DNA of 64,000 nucleotides from Vitellaria paradoxa. Its lineage: Eukaryota; Streptophyta; Magnoliopsida; Ericales; Sapotaceae. Location of the stretch: contig CM034244.1 in the NCBI GenBank assembly GCA_019916065.1, positions 36,460,877 to 36,524,876 of the forward strand, given 5' to 3'. Positions 1 to 11,609 of the stretch are shown here, piece by piece. Positions within the stretch are counted from its first letter, which is position 1; every line of letters starts with the position of its first letter. Below the pieces are notes generated by a model, which saw only the letters and a list, made by a program, of their open reading frames with translations, had not been told where the DNA came from and made no database searches. A program made the translations under genes and the position numbers.

Positions 1-265
1 AGGAAATAAAAAATACTCTATTTTCCTTATTTTGAGATTTTTTTTATTTTTTGTTAAAAACTCTCAAAATAACTTTTTATCATTGTTTATTTCATGTGTA
101 AACTCATTTTCAGTTTTCGAAAATAAATTTTGAAAACACAAGTAACCAAATAAATTTTGAGCTGTTTCCTTATTTTCAAAAGTACAAAATGAAAAATGAG
201 CTCAAAACAGAAAATAGAAAACAAAAATAGAAAATATAAAATAAAAAAATAAACCAAATGAACCC
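1..265. mobile_element. Tourist-like MITE, copy A (left end outside window)
   Basis: AT-rich element whose right end reads aaaccaaatgaaccc followed by taa. The same body, with motifs such as tttcatgtgtaaactcatttt and a palindromic layout, recurs at 22781-23093, 35109-35406 and 59884-60199. The 3-bp TAA/TTA flank suggests the PIF/Harbinger (Tourist) type. No coding capacity is visible. Confidence 0.6.
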
Positions 266-453
266 TAATTAATTAAATTAAAATTTTAATATATGTATGA
301 ATATTTTTTTATATTTTTAAATTCATTCAATAAAAGTACATATTTAGAATCTTTATATGTTTTTATTTATTTTCTTACATTTTTTTATTTTTCTTTTTTT
401 TTCTCACTAAATTTTTTCTCTAAATACAATTTCAATAAATCTATATATATGCG

Positions 454-486
<33 letters not shown>

Positions 487-1128
487 TAGCTTAAGCATCC
501 TTCAATAATATGTATACACTAGCAATAACTCATACTTATGACACTCTAAACAAAATTAATATTAAATTTTTTATATAGCGGCCATTTGGAGTGTTAAAAA
601 ATCAAAAATTAACAAAAATGAATTTTTTTGAATTTGGAATGTAAAAAGTTATTTTAAAATGATGGTATTTGATTTGAACTAAAGTTGACAAAAATTATAT
701 AAAATGACACGTAATAAAATTTTAGTGAAGAATATTAAAAACTTTCAGAGTGTTACAGACTTTTTGGTACAAATGTCAGTCTAATTTTTTAAAAGATTTG
801 TCAAAATATGTTAGAATGTATAATAATAATCTGTTCAAACAGATTTTGACAAAATTTCAATTCTGAAAAGGTTAAAATTTATTAGAGTTTGAAAAAATTG
901 AAACTTTTGAAGCTTTTTAAAGTTTTTTGAACTTGGTTGAAGCTCCAAACAATCTTATAGTTGAAATTTTAGACAAATAATTCAAATCGAAAAAGTTATG
1001 ATAATCTATGAGTTTTAATTTTTTTTTTTCTAAAATTTTCGATCCAATCAGCTACTCATATATTTTGGTTTCTCTATCTCTGATTAATTTTTGATAAGTA
1101 ACGTAAATATATATATATATATATATAT

Positions 1129-1415
1129 GGGGAGCTGGCTCCCTTGCTCTTTTCTATTTTGCTTTTTTTTTTCTTGTTATTTTAAATCACAACCCTTAGA
1201 TTTTCATCCAAAGCTGTTAATAAAATTTTTTATGGGTCTCATTGCATTCATTTTTCTTCTTCAATTCTTACATTGTAATTATTTCTATATTCATTTTTTG
1301 GTAATTGTTATTTCTATATTTATTACAAAATTGAGTTTATATTTTTAATCTTTACATTAAAATACATGGTGGAGATTTGAAAGAGCAAAATAAAAAAGAG
1401 CAGGGAGTTAGGTCC
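1129..1415. mobile_element. MITE with ~35-bp imperfect terminal inverted repeats
   Basis: The left end, gagctggctcccttgctctt with following T/C-rich bases, is the inverted partner of the right end (gagcaaaataaaaaagagcagggagttaggtcc read on the other strand). Length is about 287 bp and there is no coding capacity. It follows directly on an AT microsatellite, so the target-site duplication is unreadable. The superfamily is not assigned. Confidence 0.65.
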
Positions 1416-1800
1416 AAATTATGGTGCTTTAATTTAAAAAATTCAATTTCCTATGAATTATAAGTAGCCAGAATTTAAATTGATAGTTTTAATTTGTATA
1501 TAATCTTCACTTTTAAAATATGATAAAATTTAAAATATTAAATCTGTTTTGTCTGATAAATGGTAGTAAAATCAATTAAAATAAGAATTGAGTAAGAAGT
1601 TAAAAATATAAAAATAATATCAATCGTTAAATGAAAAAAAAAAACTCTTAATAGTTGAATTTTAATTTATGAGAAAAATATTTTTAAATATCTTATTATT
1701 TTATTAGATGTGTGCATATGGGTCGCACATGTAAGAGGAAATACCCTAACAGACTTGACTTGTGATGGGACATGGTAGTAATTCTTCGTTCACTTGTTTC

Positions 1801-1811
1801 GTCCCACATCG
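1801..1811 (+). promoter_or_regulatory. Upstream sequence element (USE) of U6 gene
   Basis: GTCCCACATCG matches the plant snRNA USE consensus RTCCCACATCG exactly. It lies 29 bp before the TATA box and 67 bp before the U6 start, the layout of plant RNA polymerase III U-snRNA promoters. Confidence 0.92.
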
Positions 1812-1840
1812 ACTAGATAGTTAGAATTGAAAAGGCTTGA

Positions 1841-1846
1841 TATAAC
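1841..1846 (+). promoter_or_regulatory. TATA box of U6 gene
   Basis: TATAAC lies 27 bp upstream of the first U6 base and downstream of the USE, as expected for a plant Pol III type 3 promoter. Confidence 0.8.
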
Positions 1847-1867
1847 AAAGCAAAAGGCTTGGATGGC

Positions 1868-1887
1868 GTCCCTTCGGGGACATCCGA

Positions 1888-1919
<32 letters not shown>

Positions 1920-1969
1920 GGCCCCTGCGCAAGGATGACACGCACAAATCGAGAAATGGTCCAAATTTT
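1868..1969 (+). ncRNA. U6: U6 spliceosomal snRNA
   Basis: This 102-nt gene begins with the 5' stem-loop GTCCCTTCGGGGAC and contains the ACAGAGAAGATTAGC region, with the ACAGAG box that pairs with the 5' splice site and the start of the AGC triad, then the conserved CCCCTGCGCAAGGATGACAC segment. It ends CCAAATTTT. I see no deviation from the plant U6 sequence as I know it. With an intact USE, TATA box and T-run terminator it looks functional. It works in the nucleus in the U4/U6.U5 tri-snRNP and the catalytic spliceosome. It lies about 490 bp upstream of the EF-P start codon on the same strand, as an independent Pol III unit. Confidence 0.96.
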
Positions 1970-1974
1970 TTTTT
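1966..1974 (+). terminator. Pol III T-run terminator of U6
   Basis: A run of nine T on the coding strand starts in the last U6 bases, as is usual for RNA polymerase III termination. Confidence 0.85.
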
Positions 1975-2454
1975 CCAATTTTACCCTTAATTCAGGTGAT
2001 TAAGTTACCAAACTGCGCTCGATTTCTACCCTTTTCCCACAAATAACCCTCCCCGCGAGTGTACCTGTTCCTCTCTTCTCTCCAAGCTAGGGTTTAAGCG
2101 AGGTCGTTTCTTGATCCTCCGTGGCAGCAAACATAAGAAATTGTAGATCAAAGTCATCTTCATTTTGCAGATTCATCTCATAATAAAGATTTTTTTTTTA
2201 CAAAGTTGTCGTTTTTGGAGAAGCTATAAGAAAATTTATTTTTGTAGATTTGTTGTGATATATTAGAATTTGTAAAAATTTATTGAAATTTATAAAAATT
2301 TGCAGATATTTTCGTACTTTGAGATTCAGAAAGATTTATAGAGATTTCTTTGTAATTTTTCAGAGCTATAAATTATCCTTAATTGTTTTATTAGCATTTT
2401 TGTACCAACCCCAAGTGTAAGTCGGGAGCACACTGGTTCACGGCCGTGCCGAGA

Positions 2455-5071
2455 ATGCGAGTCGCGAGGAAACAATTCTCCCGAGCTCTCAACTACTACC
2501 TTACGGCGATTTCTTCTTCGTCATCATCTTCTTCTCTGATATCAAGAACCCTACCCACTTGCCCACGATCGCAGCTTCCGATCCAGGCTCCGGACCCCGC
2601 ATCTCGTGGCGTCCTCGCCTCTCCATGGTCCGCCACGCAGTTCCGCGGTGCCAAATACCGCGGCTCCGATGTAAGCACTCTCTTCTTCCTCCTCTCTCTG
2701 CTCCTTTACAATGTTGAATTGAAACCTTTGTATTGCTGTGGTAATTGTTATGCTACAAAAAAAATTGAACCTTTGACAAATCCCATCATTCGAATCTCAA
2801 ATTTATTCGCCATTTCTTTGTTTATGTGCATGTATGTATTTATATTTCCATTTTTTCGTTCAATTTGCTGCAGGTGAAGCCCGGGAACGTCATTGAAAGA
2901 AAGGGTTGGTTTTCAGTTTCTCTGCTAATCTTGGATTGTATACTCTCCTTTTTATGCTATTCATTTGAGATACTACATGTGCTAACTATGTGATGTTTTA
3001 CAATTTTATTGTATGGGCAACTTGTCTTCTCACTTCAGGCAAAGTTTATCAGGTAATCAATCGAGTTTCAATTCTTTGTGCCTTTAAAACTTTGGTGATT
3101 TATGCATGCTTTTGTGGTGGTTTAGGTCCTAAAAGCACAGCACACGGTGCAAGGAAGAGGAGGAGCGTCCATCCAGGTTCGTGCGCAAATTCCTCTTGGC
3201 TTTAATTTTAGGTTACCTTTAAATACCATCTAAGTTGGGCTGACAATGTAAACATGAAGTGCTATTAACTAAATCAATTGAATTTGTTGTCAAGTTTTCA
3301 ATAATGACTCTCATTTGATTATCCCATTCATATATATATTTTAATGCATTCAATTTGCAACAATTTTGTTGTGTGTTTTTTTTTTTTTCTTTTTTTTTTT
3401 CATTTTTATTAGCATAAGATATTGAAAATGGTATATTAGTATAATATACTCAAGTTGACTAAGCCTTAATCCCAAATTGTTAGGATTGCCCCAAAAATGG
3501 TATATTACTATAATATGATAGCGCAAAAACAACTGCTGTGAAGTTTTATAGTTGTTAATCATTAAGGAATTAAGAAGCACATATACGAAGATGCAGACAC
3601 GGGAATTCTTTGAAAAAAAAAAAATAGACATTAGGATGTTAAGAGAACCGTTTTCTTTTCTTTTTTTTTTTAATTTTTTTAATTTTAACCCATGCAGTGA
3701 CATGAAGCTTCAAATTACAACACGTGCTTTTTATTTTTGATAAAGCTACATAAATTCCTTTAGTTGAAGTGGAGTTTTGCACAAAAGGTTTTTTGGTTAG
3801 CCATTTTTTTTCCTTTGTGGCATATGATGTTGTAGATTAAAGTTAGATTTGAAAATAGGTTCCAGCCAAAACCGTTTGGATTTTTTTTTTTTTTTAAAGA
3901 AATTGTAAGGGAAGAAAAAGAACATGGTTTAGCACATCATGCTTTGGTTTCCTGGAGGGGAGATAAGGATAAATAATGGTGATTTTCTAAGGAACCATTC
4001 TATGTCATTGGTAAGTCACAAGTGGTGTAAAGTATAATCATATGATATCTGGATCTTGGGGCCACAACTAAAATATGTTTCCAAAATCTTCATATTAACA
4101 AAATATGAAGTTATACAAAATAAAGGTTTAAGGATTACATTCATCCAAAATAATATAAGTAACACATCCAATCAAAAGTCTGACAAAATACCCACAAGTG
4201 GGAACAGAAGGGTAATCCAGTAATCTAACTAAAAGGCCTCGTGTGGCTTGTCCACTACCGCTGGTAGTGAAACTGAAATATTGTTTAGTGAGTTACTAAA
4301 GTTCAATAGTCAAAACTTCCTAGTAAATTAAAACAGGAGATTGTTAAGAAAAAAGATAGTTTTTAACTCTATGTATTGCTTTTGCTGTGTGTACTTAAAT
4401 CACCTGAACATCACTTGCCTATTATCTGTGTTGCTTGCAACTTCTCTAAATAATGTTGCTGTGTTGTACTAACCTAACCAAACTTTTGCGCTATGTCATC
4501 GTTGGCTATTTCACTGTTGGGCCAGTGGTTCTATCCCTAATTTACCTCTCTCTGATGCTGGTTGATGGTTTTTTTCCCCCCTTATGTGAGAGTAATTGAA
4601 GAACAATGTCATTCTTGTATGAAGAGATCTTTCGATTTTATTTTTTGAGCTTGTCTTGTTGGTATTGCTTTTTATGTTTGCAATTATTCCTTCTTGATTG
4701 GACTTTTGATTTTTCTCAAGGACAGGTGGAGCTTCGTGATGTTGACAGTGGGAACAAAATAAATGAAAGGTTGCGCACTGATGAGGCTATTGAAAGTATA
4801 CTCCTGACTTCGTAAATCTGTTATTGTAAATATTTGTTCAAATAGGTTATAATGTTAATTTTTCTTAACTTTTGTTGCGAAGTATGAGCTTAAATAGTAT
4901 GTCGAATGAGCATGCAGGAGTTTTTGTATCCTCGTTATTAAGCTTATTTGAGTCTAATGATATTAAGCTGAACCTCATAGGGAAGGCAATATGATGCCCC
5001 TGTATATGTGGAACTTTGGGAAAGTGTTACTATTATCTTGGTATGTGTTTTGTGTGTGTGTGTGAGTGTGA

Positions 5072-5117
<46 letters not shown>

Positions 5118-8100
5118 TTTTTTGACTTCTTTTGGCAAAAACACAACAGTATATACAAATATAAGAGATTGAACTTATTTACAAGAATATGAGCAAAGTC
5201 GTTTATGCAAAAGACACACTTTGACTTAATGAAGCCATATCCTGCACTCAGAATTTTATCCAAAGGTGTTTATGGAGTAAACGCCTTTAGACGAAAGCTT
5301 TGTCCAATAAGTGTAGGGGTGGCAATATCTGATGGGACATGTGGACACAATTCGAATCCAACATGAAATTAATCGGTTAGGGTTAAACATAAACAGATTT
5401 GAGTTGTAATTGTGTCAACTTGATTTTGACACGAATATAACATGTCAGATTTGTGTCAAAATCAGGTCATCTGATTATGACACATTTGAACCTGAATAAT
5501 TAAAATGGGTGGATAAGGTAACCCAAACCCATGTAGCCAGTTTTGAATTGCTTGTTTATGTTTAAAAAGGTGAAAACCCTAGATCAATAAATCGTATCAT
5601 TTCTTTTTTATCTCAACCTCATCCTCACACGGCAAACGGCACCCATCCAAATCTCTCATCTTCTTCTCTGGAAACAGCGGACGTATCAAACGTTGTCGAT
5701 TTATTTGGTGAGATAAGATTTTCCTCTCCCATCTTCTTCATTGTTCATATTTTTCTTCTCCACTTGAGTCCTACCCTGACTACACACTTTCTGTGTCACA
5801 TTCTCTCTTCTATTCGATTTTCCTCTTCCAAATCTTCTGATTTCACCTCAAACCACATTACAAATCCACACATAGCTCATCGATCTATGCATGTAATATT
5901 TGTCAGCCATAAAATTTGTGCTACACAGAGATGAGATTTGCAAGGAAAGAGTACAAGCTTCTGAAGGAGATAGGTGTTGGTCCTTGCAATTTCGGTTGCT
6001 ACGTAAATGGGGCATGGAAGGGAAGTGGTCCTATTGCTTTGAAACAGTTCTAATGTAACTGGGATGCTGAACGTAGCTACCTAATTAGTTGAATGAAACT
6101 GGTTCATTAGAGGTTTGTTTTGGTTTGGATTGAACCTGAGACATCATAACCCCTGACACTTAATCTCAGCTCGTCGTCCACTTGGAACTACCCCTTGAGA
6201 TTTTTTTGAAATACAACTCATTGTAGAAAGAAAAATAGAAAAAGTTACCTAACGAACTCGGGAAAAAAAAATGAGAAAATGACTAGAAAGCTATCTAATG
6301 TAGGCGAATCATCTTGCGACATTTCTGAATTCTTTGAGCTTGTAACATATTTGGCAGAGGAACTCAAATTATGGATCAAGTTTTGGTACCAAGTTAAATT
6401 TTTCGAAGAAAAAAGGATGAAAGAAGGCTAACAGGTTGAGAAGCAAGTGCGATTGAAAGGGGCATAAGTTAGATGGCTAATGAGAGAAGACCAAAATTAG
6501 GCTTCTCTCTCTTAGTGTTGAATGTTATATTAATGTAGCAGCAAGTATAAAATGGTACCGTAACACAATTTGTAGCGTTTGTTTTGGATGATTTGGGTTG
6601 AGAGAAATACAATAACTTTTTACTCAAGTCTGTCGTATTTGTCCATTTTATGTTGTTGTCTCTTTGATAGTGTTTATCCTGAATGAAGTTGGCTTCTGGA
6701 TTTTGTGGAGGATATGAAAGTGTAATGAGTGTACAGCTTGTATGATGCTGTTCTCCTTCTGGCTGTATGATTTTTGTGCAATGGTTGCATTCCCCTGTTG
6801 CCATTTTTTAAAATTTCTTGTCAGCTTTTTTCTTTTTTTTTAGGGGGAGGGGGGGACACATTTAGGAAATTGAAATTATTTTTTGTTTGTATTTTGGTCA
6901 CCCAAGATACAATAAGTTGGTGGGATTATCTTCTTTGTTATTTGATGCTTTGCAGAGGTATTTGTTGAAGAAAAACCCTATACCTACTTGTATTCTGAAG
7001 ATGATGTTGTGGTACTATCAGAGTAAGTTCTTTTTTCTTTTCCTTTTACACTTGAATTTATTTTCACATCTTATTGAAGATGTATGTACATATAATGAGT
7101 AAATTCACTTTTTGCATTTTCTTTGGCAAATTTAATCAGCCCTAATACATATGATCAGTTGGATGTGCCCAAGGAATTGTTTGGGGAAGCTGCCGTATAT
7201 CTGAAAGGTTTAATATTCAAAATTGTATTGCATGCATTTCTTTTTTAACTTTTAACTTTTTTTTTTTTTTTTAATTTTGTTAATATGCCTATTCTAATAG
7301 ATAGCTTTCTATCTTTGAGTGCCTTGTAATTTTTTCTTCTCCTAATGTGTGCATGCCAAAGATAGCCTTGTACCTTAACAGAAAACGCTTAGGTACAAAA
7401 ATTAATTTGATTAACTTAAGACAAATTTTATCATGAAGTTCAAATTAGAGTATTTAATTTGAGAAAACTAGCTAATGCTTTACGGAACCATTTGTTTGTG
7501 CAGCAAGGAAAATTATTAGAGAAAATTAGTGTAACTCAAATAAAAATGTTAACACGTACCTGTCGCATTATTAAAGAATACAGTATAAATTTGAATGCAT
7601 TTGGATTTACAGATGGCAAAGTGGCAACAAGAGGAAGGTTTGTTTAAGATCACTGACCATTTGTTGGTTGTGATGATGAGAAAATGGCACAAGGCCAAAC
7701 AATATAATGAAGGAAATGGTTTTTATTTATAAGTGAAAAACAATTTACTAAGCAAGTTTAAATAGTTGGGAAGACTTCTTTAGGTAAATAGTTCTAATAG
7801 ATCTTGTCAATAATTCCACACTAACATAAGGCCCATAACTATTTTCATGACCTAATTGTTGTGATTGTAACCTTCAACTATCACCTACTGAATATTCAGT
7901 GCATAATCCAACATTGTGAAATCTATATGCTGTCTGCATGACTACCTAGTTGCAGCACCACTCCACCATGGACTCCCACCACCATTGTCACCTTGGCGTT
8001 AGTTTTTGTCCAACATACTTATGTTATCCTGCTGTCCATCTTGTTCAATTCTGGATAGCCATTGCTGGGTATTCAAGTGAATAAGTCCCAGAAATTAAAA

Positions 8101-11100
8101 GGCATTAATAATTTGCCATCAACTAATCATTTTTTGAAGTGGCATTTTTCTAGGAATAAATTTATCGGAATACTCCAATTTAAAATATTTCAAGAATAAA
8201 TTAAGCAGTCAAACTAAAGATGAGTATGTTGCACAAGTTCCATTTTTTTATATAGGAGAATTTTGTGAATACTCTTTCTTTTGTAGATTTCAGAGGCGCC
8301 TCATATATTACATTTACTTAAAAAAATGTTAAACTCTAGTAAACCAAATATACAATGTGACACTTGTTGGTTAGTGAGTTATTTACTTCTTTTTTTTTTT
8401 TTTGTTCTTTTGGGGTCACTTTTTGTTGATTTGTTTCTATCAAACAAAATATGTATACTCATCCTATGAGTGAGATAAGGTTCTAGGTCCTATATTTCAG
8501 AAAACTAAAATATTATATTAATTGTAAACAGATGAAATGACAGTCACCGTTCAGCTTTTTGATGGAAGACCAATGTCTGCATCAGTCCCTCAACGGGTAA
8601 CATGCAAAGTTGTGGAAGCACAGGTTCCTATGAAGGGGATTGCAGCCACCCCTCAGTAAGTTTATCTTGCTATGACTCTTTAGTTATGCACAAATGGGGT
8701 GGATCAAGTTGGAATAATATCATATAGCCTTATCCGTTTCTAAAGAAATTGAGTTTTAAAAAAAAAAAAACGCATGCACATTAATACATACTTCCCTTTG
8801 AAACAATTCCTCTCGATACCTATTACTGCTACTATAAGAATCCCACCTGCATGATTATTTGTTTCCCATGCACTTTCCTAATTGGGAGGGTTATGTCCTC
8901 ATTTTTTGGATTTACAGCTATAAAAAAGTTTTGCTTGACAATGGTCTTACTGTTCAGGTAAGTTGTATTGTTTCTTATCTGGTGTTTCTTATATTTCGGT
9001 AGTACAGTTTTCAATTTTCTTTATTGATTATCTGTTTTTTTCGACAAATGTATTGTAGTCAATTACATTCTTGAAGATATAGTTATCAAAATAACAATGA
9101 TTTTGCATCAAAATGGTTGATGAACTATTTTATGGGACTTCAACATAACAATTGCCAATATTTGCGGAAGTCCACAAACTTGAGAATGAGTGGGGTAAAT
9201 AGTCTGCTGGTGCTGTTACCTTAAATTGTGGACTTCTGCAATGGTGCTGTGAGATTTTTGGGAGTAATTTTTCAAATGAATCGTTTTTAAAGTGGGTAAT
9301 GGTTGAAGAGTTAAGTTTTGGCTTGATTAGTTTTGTCAATTTATGAACAAACCAGTCCTTGTTTTTTGTCGCGATGGGCAAACAGAACTTTTAATCTCTT
9401 AATTTAGATTAGATAGTCTCTGTTTTAAAAGAAATGAGCAATTTAAATTTCTCTGGAACTGTTTATTTATTATTTTTTTTTTCCATTTGTAGTCAATTCA
9501 TTTTTACAATCAAACCTCTAATTCGCGAATGAGTTAATTGTAAGTTGCCTAATTCTTTTCTTCTTTTTCTTTTTTTTTTTTTTTCCTGGGACAACCAAAC
9601 ATTACGCAAGAGTCCCATCTTCAATCCACGTCCTGGGAAATAAGTGTAAAATGTTTTGAATTGGAGCATGTGCATATGATGCTGGAAGTAATTGGTGCAT
9701 GCAATGCAAGCATCAACTGGACATGATCCAGTGTGTGCGACTTGTAATGAAAGTGGCCACATGTTGTATCATTTTCCAAAAAAGAATCTGTTATGTATTC
9801 ATGAACTGGAGTGCAGTCTACCACCTTGGTTGGTGGATTAGATTTCTTAGATTATTTTCCAAAAAGAATACAAAACAATTTCTCAGATTATTTTCCAAAA
9901 AGAATCTGTTATGTATTCATGAACTGGAGTGCAGTCTACCACCTTGGTTGGTGGATTAGATTTCTTAGATTATTTTCCAAAAAGAATACAATACAATTTC
10001 TCAGATTATTTTCCAAAAAGAATCTGTTTTTTATTCATGAACTGGAGTGCAGTCTACCACCCTTGGTTGGTGGATTAGATTTCTCAGATTAGGCTATGTA
10101 TACAATAGAGTTGTCAAGATGTAAGATTATGTAGTCTCATGGTGCAAACTTCAGGGCAATATCTTCAATTCTTTTCTCATCAGAGCAAAGCTGTCCAATG
10201 ATTTCAGGATTGTACATAAGCTATTTTAATTTGACTTATAAGTCTGCATAACTATATGCAGAGTACTACTTTCCAGTGCCATTTGTTGCAATACTCTTTT
10301 ATATCTTAGTTTCAAGCAGCTATAAATATGAAAAAGTGTATTAGTTCCTTTTTTTTTTTCCATGCAACTTCTTTTTAGGTTCCAGCACACGTCTTAGCAG
10401 GTGATCAGATTGTCATCAATACTTCTGACAACTCTTATATTACCAGGTAAATGCTGCTGCCTCATTTTTTCATAGTTGTGGACCGGTGTACTTTCTTGTT
10501 TATTACTTCCTTATTTTTGATGTGTTTGTCTCTAATTATTTGTGATTAGTTAAATCTGCAAAACATGGATGTAATGTTAAATGCTGCATGCGTTGTTTCA
10601 TCTATTGGAAAATTGTAATTTTTTAGAGTAGACTTTGTATTCAGCCTTTCAATGGATTGGTTTAGGAAACCAATTTTTTGTAACACTGATTTGTAGCAAA
10701 TCTTCGATCTGTTAGACTAAACATGAAGGATATCTCGCAGATCCATTAGCACGCTTGCTTGTTGGATTAAAGTTGAAGGATTGCTTGCCTATTGGCATCA
10801 TCTGATAGAACAATATGTATATATATATATATATATTTTATAAGTAACATAAATTAATGTTACTTCTCTTGTACCATTATATATTTCAATATAATTATGT
10901 TTTTGTATTCACTTTTGATCATTTGATGTATACTCCAAAACCTGAAGCCATCCATGGCCCCCCTCACTATCTCGCACCCATGGTCTCTCTAGTCTTGACT
11001 GAGTTCTATCCTCCCCAGTTCCCCTGAAGCTTTTCCCAGTCTCTCTCCCTCTCCTCGAGCACACTTGCCCTTGGTCTCTATAACAATGCACTTGCTGGGG

Positions 11101-11609
11101 CATGCGGTTATAGCTTGGGTTGCGGTGGATGACTAAGGATGCTTATTGTTTGAGAAGGCCGTTCAAGTTCAGGCATCGTCAGCTGTTATGGCGGAAGGTC
11201 CTCGAGGCCTTGAAATGGGTTAAAATGTATATAATCCTTGCTGGGCGCTTGTGTTGTCAGATTGTCTTGTCTTGGTCAAGTCTCTTTCTTGTGTTAATAG
11301 GTGTTATTGGGAGGCTCAAAGTGTAGTTTTAGGTGTAATTGATTTGGCTAAAAACCTTCCTTACTCTAATCATCAAAAAGGTGCCTGGTTGTATGGTAGC
11401 TAATTAAATCTCACTGTAGAGCTAAAGCGACAATGTTTAATTTTTGTAGTGTTTTGTTTTAGTAGATTGCTTGATGTTTCTCAAAAAAGGATTGCGTAAT
11501 TAATTAATTAATTTATTTTTAATCGGGTTGGAGATTCATATGTCGGCTACATGATTTTGCATTTTTAATGTTGCTAATAGTTGTCTCCATCGCATTTCTC
11601 AGGGCGTAG
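2455..11609 (+). CDS. Elongation factor P family protein, organelle-targeted (11 exons)
   Basis: Exons: 2455-2670, 2874-2904, 3039-3052, 3126-3176, 4726-4795, 6956-7022, 7140-7207, 8532-8655, 8918-8957, 10379-10446, 11603-11609. All splice sites are GT-AG and the frame is continuous for 251 residues. The N-terminal ~70 residues are rich in Arg and Ser and look like a transit peptide (mitochondrial or plastid, inferred). From about residue 72 come the EF-P domain I (KOW-like), the OB domain, and the C-terminal domain with the family signature around residues 216-235 (NGLTVQVPAHVLAG). EF-P relieves ribosome stalling at proline runs. The domain I loop that reaches the P-site tRNA reads QGRGGA, so Arg98 takes the place of the modified Lys of E. 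coli EF-P. The upstream in-frame GTG at 2446 is not used as a start because ATG 2455 is the first ATG. Exon 3 is only 14 nt. Confidence 0.9.
5076..5113. repeat. (TG)n(AG)n microsatellite
   Basis: A compound dinucleotide tract starting near 5047 with TG/GTGAG units and continuing as pure AG to about 5113. It lies within EF-P intron 5. Confidence 0.85.
5313..5540 (+). repeat. hAT-like element remnant in EF-P intron
   Basis: It begins TAGGGGTGGCAAT, a common hAT-type terminal sequence, and continues with repeated tgtcaa/gacac words and an aaaatgggtgg motif as in plant non-autonomous hAT elements. No matching right terminus was found, so it is truncated or interrupted. Confidence 0.4.
5640..6055 (+). 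pseudogene. Aldehyde dehydrogenase 7 (antiquitin)-like 5' gene fragment
   Basis: From ATG 5931 the translation includes EYKLLKEIGVGPCNFGCYVN then GAWKGSGP, which resembles the first exon of plant ALDH7B (N-terminal ExxxLxEIG..., then NG.W..NGP). It fades after about 40 residues and meets a stop at 6052. The CT-rich upstream DNA (5640-5930) looks like a 5' leader, and a possible leader intron (gtgaga near 5708, acacag near 5928) is still there, so this is a DNA-level copy rather than a reverse-transcribed one. It sits in intron 5 of the EF-P gene in the same orientation and cannot make an enzyme. The family call rests on about 30 residues. Confidence 0.5.
9771..10093 (+). repeat. 119-bp tandem repeat (about 2.7 copies) in EF-P intron 9
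   Basis: Copies start at 9771, 9890 and 10008, each beginning attttccaaaaagaatctg and containing gaactggagtgcagtctacc. Each unit holds a nested shorter duplication of agattattttccaaaaagaa. Copies differ at only a few bases, so the array is young. Nearby open frames across it are a by-product of the repetition. Confidence 0.9.
11028..11400 (+). pseudogene. RNase H-like (RVT_3) domain relic, LINE-type
   Basis: The + strand translation from about 11103 reads AVIAWVAVDD, stop, GCLLFEKAVQVQASSAVMAE. This is the start of the plant RNase H fold (AWV.RD..G with the first catalytic Asp, then SA..AE). Shifted frames carry an ALKWVK segment and, farther on, a segment with DLAKNLPYSNHQKGAW. Stops and at least two frameshifts break it. 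RVT_3 RNase H domains end many plant L1-type LINEs, so this is probably a 5'-truncated LINE relic in the last intron of the EF-P gene. Confidence 0.5.

Noticed and set aside
2496..2678. Minus-strand open frame opposite EF-P exon 1
   Set aside because: It is the antisense shadow of the GC-rich EF-P exon 1, with no homology of its own.
9699..10092. Open frames with zinc-knuckle-like CATCNESGHMLYH and repeated protein text
   Set aside because: They arise from the 119-bp tandem array in an intron. The knuckle lacks its last Cys and no gag or other domain surrounds it.
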